From Phellopilus nigrolimitatus (taxonomy: Eukaryota > Basidiomycota > Agaricomycetes > Hymenochaetales > Hymenochaetaceae), in NCBI GenBank assembly GCA_021029095.1, contig JAJOHG010000029.1, forward strand, positions 124,001 through 188,000: a stretch of DNA of 64,000 nucleotides, read 5' to 3'. The notes beneath the pieces were generated by a model that was not told where the DNA came from, made no database searches, and was given only the letters and a program-made list of their open reading frames with translations. Position 1 is the first letter of the stretch, and every line of letters starts with the position of its first letter. Positions 56,756 to 64,000 of this stretch are shown here, one piece after another. A program made the position numbers and the translations under genes.

Positions 56756-58899
56756 TCAGATTGGCATGCTCAGATTGACATGCACCGCCTTGACCGCCGA
56801 GTAACTGTGAAACAAAATAAGCTTCGAGGACTCCATTTGGATCGATTGGATGACCTACTTCGCTAGCGCATACTCCCCCAGTTCGCGCCCGATACCGCTC
56901 TGCTTGTACCCGCCAAACGGCACCTGCGCGTTCACCGAGTTTACGCAATTCACCCACGCCGTGCCCGCATGCAGCTTGTGCGCGACGCGCAGCGCCCGGT
57001 CGATGTTCTTCGAGAACACCGCCGCCGCGAGCCCGTACTGCGAGTCGTTCGCCTGCCGGATCACGTCCTCCTCGCTCGAGAACTTGATCACGACGCCCAC
57101 CGGCCCGAATATCTCCTCGCGCACGATCTTCATCTCTGGGTGCGTGTCCGTGAAGATCGTCGGCTGGATGAAATAGCCCTCTTCGCCGTGCCGCTCGCCG
57201 CCGTGGTGCAGCGTCGCGCCCTCCGAGCGGCCCGAGTCGATGTAGCCCATGATGCGCTGCAAGGAAAATTAAATGTGAGACTCAATGCTAATAAGAGGCA
57301 CGCACGTCGAATTGCAGCTGCGAGACTTGCGGGCCCTGATACGTATCAACGCCGAACGGGTCGCCAATCTTGATCGTCTGCGCCTTCTCGGTGAATTTCT
57401 GTAGGAACTCGTCGTAGATCTTCTCGTGCACGAAGATGCGCGTGCCCGCACAGCACGCCTGGCCGTGGTTCCAACTGGTGCAGCAAACTTGAGTACACGC
57501 AAAATAAAGTCTGCAGACACGTACAAGACGCCGTGCGACGCCCAGTCGACAGCCTGATCGACGTCCGCGTCGTCGAATATGATATTCGGGCTCTTCCCAC
57601 CCAGCTCGAGCGTCACCTTCTTCAAGTTTGTCTGCGAGGCGGTTTCCATAATACGCCGTCCGACGAGCGTACTTCCGGTGAACGCGACCTTCTCGATGTG
57701 AGGATGCGCCGCGATCGCCGCGCCCGCAACAGATCCGTATCCATTAACGATGTTCACGACGCCCGGAGGGAAGCCCGCCTCTGCGATCAGCGGCGCCATG
57801 CGCAGCGCGGTGAGCGGCGTGAACTCGGACGGCTTGAGCACGATCGTGTTCCCCGTCGCGAGCGCGGGGCCGATTTTCCAGGCCATCATCAAAAGCGGGA
57901 AGTTCCACGGGATGATCTGCCCGCACACGCCGATGGGCTCGTGCCGTGTATACGCGAGCTTGCTCTCGTCGACCTCGATGACCTTCCCCTGGTTCTTGTC
58001 TGCCCAGCCGCCGTAGTACCGCAGACATTGGATCGCACCCGGGATGTCGGCTGTTTTCGCCCACGTGAATGTCTTGCCTAGACAAAATCAAGTTGTGATC
58101 ATAAGCAAGTTGAGAATTGAAAAAGGTTTAATTCAAGGAACGAGGCAGCTAGCTTGCGCAAAATTTGCGATCTGGAGCGTGCTGGGCTGTCAGCCAGGAA
58201 CCGAAACCACAAGACATGGCGGGAATCGGCGCCCGTGCCCCGAAAAAGCGTGATCCTGTCGAAGATAGACAAGAATGCTGGGCTTTGGATGCTATCGTAG
58301 GTTCGAGCGAGGGTGCGAAGGTGCTCGCGCTGAGCGTGTTCCTTGCAAAGCTCAGGTTGTTCGACTCGGCGCCGTAGAGATGAGCTCGGCCTCATATGCG
58401 TCCAGAGGTTGGACTTCTTGCTCAAGCTAGCTGCCCGGAAGGGAAAATGATGCGCACCGTTGTCAAGAGCCTCGATGGCCGCGAGCTCGTCGTGACACTC
58501 GTCCATGAGCTGCGCGAGCTTCATGAGGCACTTGCCGCGCTCGTGGCCGGGCATGTTCAGGCCCCACACCGTGTCGTACGCCTCGCGCGCGGCCTTCACA
58601 GCGACGTCGACGTCCTTCTCCGTCCCGAGCGAGATCTTCGTCGTCAGCTTCCCGGTCGCTGCCACGCTGCTCAGCTGCCGCTTGGGCGCATGGGAGCCAT
58701 CTCACCTGGATTGATGACGCTAAACATAGCGGTCTCAGCGTCTATCACCAAGCAGTACCAAAAATGAAATGCAAACGCACTCATGTGTCTTGCCGTCGAC
58801 GCCATCGACGAACTTGCCGCCGATGTAGAGGCCAGTGTTAATGGTGATCTTTCCTTTGTAGACGGGCGTAACAAACTCGTGTGTGAAGGTCTGAGGCAT
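56756..58899 (-). CDS. Aldehyde dehydrogenase, copy A
   Basis: Exons: 58899-58781, 58719-58706 (14 nt), 58658-58458, 58077-57525, 57474-57306, 57256-56859, 56804-56756; 500 aa, the normal length. Oxidises aldehydes to acids with NAD(P)+; probably cytosolic, like Ald5-type enzymes of fungi. Catalytic Glu in [11 protein letters not shown] (about 270) and catalytic Cys in [11 protein letters not shown] (about 303-304); cofactor-binding FTGSTLVG; the C-terminal block [19 protein letters not shown]. Typical start MPQTFTHEF. The 14-nt microexon is needed to give DVINPATGK across the junctions. The intron between 58077 and 58458 is about 380 nt, far longer than the others. Confidence 0.9.
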
Positions 58900-59089
58900 G
58901 GTGAGAATGGGGGGAGAGTGAGAATGAGGAGTGATACAAGTTAGAGCAGAGCTTACTTATAGTCAGTGCGGCGCTCCGCACTTACGAAACATCGTGGAGA
59001 AAGGTGGGTATTTTAACGACGTATGCGAAGCTGCAATGCTTCGGAATACAGACAAGTGTGGCAAGAGAGCGACCTAGAGCCAGTGCCAT

Positions 59090-59842
59090 CAGCACGGCGG
59101 TGATATCCTTGGCCATCGAACCACCGAGGAAGGTGCCTTGAGTTCCTTAAAAAACCAAAACCTTGGGATCCCGTTGCATCTTTTCGGTTTATGAGAGAAT
59201 GACAATAATAGGTCGACGATAAGAAGCACGTAATTTGCCTCGATGGTCGAATGCTGCTGCGTCGACGCGTATGCCTTCAACGACAGCATGGTCGAAAAAT
59301 CCAAAAGACCGACGATATTGCCTCTGGCCGATTTTTCGAGATGCGCGTTGTGCAGAATGGCGCGACGGGCTCGCGCACAGCGCAACGCTGCGCGGACTTT
59401 GCTCTGGTCATTTCCAAGATGCAGCGGAGGACGAAGGCACGTGGGCTGGCGGGGCCATACGGTGTTGGTGTATCTGAGATCGAGGAATGTTTAGCCTGGC
59501 TGCAACTCTTTCGCGAGCCGAGAAAGAGGGCGTACACCGGCTTCATACATTGAACTGCGGGCGGGCGTTTCGTTGTATGGTGGCTAAGAGCGCAAAGATA
59601 CCCATGATGATCGGGCTGAGAGGCAAATTGGCGCGCCGCGCCTTCCGCGCAATCGAGCATCTTGTAAAACAGGGGCAAGAAATAATTTTTGACTGCCAGA
59701 TACGATGATTGAGGGATACAGAACACCGAGTTTACACGATGTCCTCGTTGCCGAGGTTATCCAGACCGAGACTCGAACACGGATGCGTGTCAGAGGAGCC
59801 GCATCCGCTCGACGTCGCCAGTGTGGTTATGGACATGTCGCG
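59090..59842 (-). pseudogene. tRNase Z pseudogene in duplicated unit
   Basis: The minus strand begins with MSITTLATSSGCGSSDTHPC and LGLDNLGNEDIV, clearly related to the tRNase Z start at 56310. Next come DCAEGAARQFASQP (near 59640), KPVYALF, YGPASPRAFVLRCILEMTRA and an altered copy of the intron sequence LLIVDLLLS. The end of exon 2, the following intron and the HxH half of the zinc motif are deleted: CAGCCC runs straight into the CGATCAT that codes DH. Exon 5 is degraded and exon 6 absent. Frames are broken in several places, so no functional nuclease can be made. Confidence 0.85.
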
Positions 59843-60547
59843 AGGGAAATGTTTTCTAGTCTTAGTAGCAGTTGCAGGGATAGGAATTGTAAGCTTGCAA
59901 GTAGAGCACGAAGAGGTAGAACTCAAGAGTCAAGGGTGCTCAGCGCCATTGCTAGCCTAGCGTGGGAACAGCAAATTCGACGCGTCCAGTCGCGTCGCGT
60001 CGCGCGTGCCATCTTTCACTCAATTCTTTGCTCTTACTCCCCAACGTAAGTCGTGATAATTGCCGCGTTGTCTGAGACTGTCCTGGGGGATGCATATGGA
60101 CCTATCACGCTTTCTGGGACGAGCTTGGTGGTTTATAAGGCCGTGTCACCAATGTCCGTGAGTGGGACGTCGAGTTAGTGAGGGCTGCAATGTTTTTCGC
60201 TTGGTTGTTTTCGAAGGACGATCAACCGGAGGTGAGCTTCTCCGTCTTACGACAGGCCACGCGAGCACAAAAGTACATATATGACGTTAATTACCGGCGC
60301 GTGTATCAAGCTCCAGACGAGCGATATATCTTAGACGAACGTCGGCGAGATGGCCGTTATTTAATCGCAGTTCGGGCGCGCATGTAGAGCGAAGCTCTGG
60401 AGGCAATGAAATGAAATTGCAATGTGGGAACCATAGTACAGAAATTTACTTTCTTTTTTCTCTATTCAATACATGGCATAATCGATTCATTCCGCGAGCA
60501 GGAAGGAAAAATGAGAAAGAAAGAAAAAATGAGTAGGCAGTATATGC
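59843..60547. other. Spacer in duplicated unit
   Basis: 705 bp between the tRNase Z pseudogene and the end of ALDH-B. Parts match 56323-56755, but it also carries unmatched sequence. A short plus frame at 60178-60387 has no motif. Confidence 0.5.
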
Positions 60548-62808
60548 TCAGATCTGCATGGCCAGGTTGACATGCACCGCCTTCACAGCCGTGTAACTGC
60601 GAAAAAGAAAAAGAAAGAAGAAAAAATCAGCTCCGCGGCCTCGCAACGCAGAACAACAGAACAGATAGATCGCTCACTTCGCCAACGCATACTCGCCCAG
60701 CTCGCGCCCGATGCCGCTCTGCTTGTACCCGCCAAACGGCACCTGCGTGTTCAGCGTGTTCGCGCAGTTCACCCACGCCGTGCCCGCGTGCAGCTTGTGC
60801 GCGACGCGCAGCGCGCGGTCGATGTTCTTCGAGAACACCGCCGACGCGAGCCCGTACTCCGAGTCGTTCGCCTGCCGGATCACGTCCTCCTCGGAAGAGA
60901 ACTTGATCACGACGCCCACCGGCCCGAAGATCTCCTCGCGCACGATCTTCATCTCCGAGTGCGTGTCCGTGAAGATCGTCGGCTGGATAAAGAACCCCTC
61001 TTCGCCGTGCCGCTCGCCGCCGTGGTGCAGCGTCGCGCCCTCCGAGCGGCCCGAGTCGATGTAGCCCATGATGCGCTGCAAGGAGAATTAGCGTAAGACC
61101 TTAAATGCTAATAAGACGCACGCACGTCGAATTGCAGCTGCGAGACCTGCGGGCCCTGGTGGGTGTCCGCGCCGAACGGGTCGCCGATCTTGATCGTCTT
61201 CGCCTTCGCAGTGAATTTCTCCAGGAACTCGTCGTAGATCTTCTCGTGCACGAAGATGCGCGTGCCCGCACAGCACGCCTGGCCGTGGTTCCAGCTGTTT
61301 GAAATCAGTAAATGTATGAGTATAATCGACAAGTACGTACAAGACGCCGTGCGCCGCCCAGTTGACGGCCTGCGTGATATCCGCGTCGTCGAAGATGATA
61401 TTCGGGCTCTTCCCGCCGAGCTCGAGCGTCACCTTCTTCAGGTTCGTCTGCGACGCAATCTCCATGATCCGTCGCCCGACGAGCGTGCTTCCGGTGAACG
61501 CGACCTTCTCGATGTGGGGGTGCGCCGCAATCGCCGCGCCCGCGTCGGATCCATATCCGTTGACGATGTTCACGACGCCCGGGGGGAAGCCCGCCTCTGC
61601 GATCAGCGGCGCCATGCGCAGTGCGGTGAGCGGCGTGAACTCGGACGGCTTGAGCACGATCGTGTTCCCCGTCGCGAGCGCGGGGCCGAGCTTCCAGGCC
61701 ATCATCATGAGGGGAAAGTTCCACGGGATGATTTGTCCGCACACGCCGATGGGCTCGTGCCGTGTATACGCGAGCTTGCTCTCGTCGACCTCGATGACCT
61801 TCCCTTGATTTTTGTCCGCCCAGCCGCCGTAGTACCGCAGACATTGGATCGCACCCGGAATATCGGCTGTCTTCGCCCACGTGAATGTCTTGCCTTGAAA
61901 ACAACAGAAATATTGTCATAAGCAAAACGAATGTTCCACTATTTCTTTCGAGTAAGGAAAGGAGGGCAGCTAGCTTGAACAAAAACAGCTGGACAAGGGC
62001 CGAAGCCACCTATAGTTTGGCAGCTGTCAGCTAGTGGGAGCCCAAGAACCACAGGGTCGGCGGGGGCTAAGAGAAAGGTTTATCCTGCCAGGGGTAGACG
62101 ATGTCGCTACGTTTTGGCTACTGGATGTTATCGAGTATGACAAACGGGCTGTCGAGGGACGTCGAATACAACAAGCGCTTTTAAGAAATTTCGAAGGTAG
62201 TTACGGAGAGGAAATGAGTGAAAGGGGGCCACGAATCCAGAGACCTAAGTTCAATGCTGAGCCAAGGCCCAGAAGCTGGACTCCTTGAAACCGTGCGCCT
62301 ATAGCGCAATTCTGCGCAAGCTAGCTGCCCCGAAGGCAAGGAAAGAGCAGCTCACCGTTATCGAGAGCCTCGATGGCTGCGAGCTCGTCGTGGCAGTCGT
62401 CCATGAGCTGCGCGAGCTTCATGAGGCACTTGCCGCGCTCGTAGCCGGGCGTGTTCAGGCCCCACACCGTGTCGTACGCCTCGCGCGCGGCCTTCACAGC
62501 GACGTCGACGTCCTTCGCCGTCCCGAGGGAGATCTTCGTCGTCAGCTTGCCCGTCGCTGCGGGCCTGCTCTCAGCCGCCGGTTGGACGTAGTCTCAGCGC
62601 CGATAAGCACTCACCTGGATTGACAACACTAAAGAAGACAACCAATCTCAGCAGTGGCTCACGGAATGAGGAACGCGCAACAGACGCACTCGTGTGTTTT
62701 TCCGTCGACGCCGTCGACGAACTTGCCGCCGATGTAGAGGCCGGTGTTGAAGGAGGTCTTTCCCTTGAAGACGGGCGTGTCGAACTCGTATGAGAAGGTC
62801 TGGGGCAT
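60548..62808 (-). CDS. Aldehyde dehydrogenase, copy B
   Basis: Exons: 62808-62690, 62628-62615 (14 nt), 62556-62356, 61893-61341, 61294-61126, 61075-60678, 60596-60548; 500 aa. Paralogue of copy A with all seven exons of identical length. Catalytic motifs [11 protein letters not shown] and [11 protein letters not shown] are intact. Differences lie mostly at the N-terminus ([15 protein letters not shown]) and C-terminus ([15 protein letters not shown]). No frame break, so both copies look functional. The intron after exon 3 is again long (about 460 nt) but differs in sequence. Its promoter shares a TCAGCACGGC-GTGAT block with that of copy A. Confidence 0.9.
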
Positions 62809-64000
62809 GGTGAGAAAGTGAGGAGGAATGGGAGGGAAAGAGTGTCGATATGCGCCTACTTATAGTCGCCTGGTATCTCGATACTGCGGGGTTCCGGGAT
62901 GACAAAAGACAGTGAGAACCTGCGGGGTATTCTAGCGTCACATGAGAAGCTGCGAACGTTCGGAGCACAGAACGATCGCATGACCGTGGCGCGGACCACT
63001 GGGAACCAGTGTGATCAGCACGGCAGTGATCCGCTTTCATCGAACCCCACGCCTAAGATTCAGAACCAAGCTTTGCCTTCATCTCCTAGGGCCTAGGCGT
63101 TACATAGTTTCCCTATTTTTGAACATCTTCGAAGGCTTTGTTGTCGAAATATGAAGTTATCAAAATCGCAACATTTGTAAACAGCTCGACTTAGGCTGAA
63201 TTTTGCGTTGATAAAGACCGACCCCATGGAGAAGAAGGATGTCTTCGAATCTTCGATATTCAAGCGACGGGCCGCCTCAAAGAGGAAGATGACGCGGAAG
63301 TTTTCGTAAGGACGATCCAAAGACCAATACAAATGCGGATAATAACGGAGTACCGAAATGCATTACGTCACTTTCTCACCATACAAAGAGTTTGTTCCGA
63401 CTCTAGATACCGATCTTCTGACCAGGATGCCTGTCTTGCCAAAAAAATTCTATTCCTACAACATTCCAGATAGATCTTGCTTAATAACCACTAAAGTGGA
63501 GTCGTAGACGGCAGGCTTCGCCAGCTACTTCCGTTGCAGCTCAATCACAGCATCTGTATCTCTACCTACCATCCTTTCTTTCTTATCTTTTTCTTCTACC
63601 AATAGGTGCCAGCTGATTTTTGTTGCGTGAATATTGATGCCGCTCACGCAGCAGACACACACACAGGCTAATCTATGTCAACCTGTATATTGTCTAATCA
63701 TAGTTGGCACCGGTTTTGCGTTTTGTATTTTTGAGCTTCTGCAGTGCATGTTTTCCTTCTGCTGCCACGCATGCCAAGTGAAATGCTTGGCAGCATGCAA
63801 GCTTACTTCAAGGAGAAGCTATCTCAGCGGGCGTCTTCCATGCTCGAGCATGAGACTGAGCCGGGGCCAAAGGGCAGAAACTGGTGGTACCAGGCCATGC
63901 GGTCGGAGACCTCTTGCAGGGCAAAAAGAGATTCATTCTAAGGTTGGCGCTGTCCCGGAGCAAACGGCGTCAGAGGAGAGATTGCGGCCGCTGTCATCAC
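62809..64000. other. Right end of window, no gene recognised
   Basis: The first 250 bp are the ALDH-B promoter, related to 58900-59110. Beyond that only short open frames occur, such as 63744-63941 plus (65 codons, MHVFLLLPRMPSEM), which may be part of a gene continuing past the edge or chance. Confidence 0.45.

Noticed and set aside
58099..58665. 188-codon minus frame as the ALDH-A N-terminus
   Set aside because: It runs from exon 3 into the long intron; the spliced model gives the conserved sequence into KTFTWAK.

Overview
The window looks like nuclear DNA from a mushroom-forming basidiomycete (Agaricomycetes). Genes are closely spaced and cut by many short introns of about 45-70 bp with GTRNGT-type donors and YAG acceptors. 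The proteins resemble agaricomycete families: FAR-17a/AIG1-like membrane protein, SH3-TBC protein, MATA-HMG-box regulator, Osh1/2-type sterol-binding protein. I saw no bacterial operons, CRISPR array, rRNA or convincing tRNA. Exon models were built by hand from frame continuity, splice sites and family resemblance. All models keep phase across every junction except where frame breaks are stated.

Layout. 1-1.45 kb: a decayed fragment of the ribosomal protein eS1 gene and a diverged direct repeat. 1.46-5.92 kb: a 4.45-kb DNA transposon-like element with 615-bp terminal inverted repeats and a perfect 8-bp target duplication, but no recognisable transposase. 6.1-12.7 kb: three paralogous CAMK-type protein kinases with nearly the same intron positions; two have HHD in place of HRD. 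14.9-16.3 kb: FAR-17a/AIG1-like membrane protein. 16.7-17.8 kb: delta(3,5)-delta(2,4)-dienoyl-CoA isomerase. 19.3-24.7 kb: very large SH3 + TBC protein. 25.9-30.2 kb: GH31 alpha-glucosidase in 19 exons with two single-base frame breaks. 30.4-30.7 kb: mitochondrial ribosomal protein bL33m. 30.7-38.1 kb: gene-poor. 39-41.2 kb: HMG-box transcription factor, also with two frame breaks. 44.0-45.2 kb: peroxisomal-type 2,4-dienoyl-CoA reductase. 46.0-48.3 kb: an AT-rich CHK/DUN1-like kinase. 48.8-52.8 kb: ankyrin-PH-FFAT-ORD oxysterol-binding protein. 53.2-54.7 kb: unknown protein. 54.8-62.8 kb: a tandemly duplicated two-gene unit (tRNase Z plus aldehyde dehydrogenase). Both dehydrogenases are intact, but the second tRNase Z is a deleted pseudogene. 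62.8-64 kb: no gene recognised.

How the genes relate. The dienoyl-CoA isomerase and reductase act in the same auxiliary beta-oxidation branch for unsaturated fatty acids, and both end in PTS1-like tripeptides, but they are 26 kb apart and not a cluster. The strongest local structure is duplication: the kinase trio, the tRNase Z-ALDH unit and the transposon's inverted repeats. I found no clear new defence or biosynthetic system. The least explained features are the element with doubly hairpinned long inverted repeats and the HHD kinase pair.
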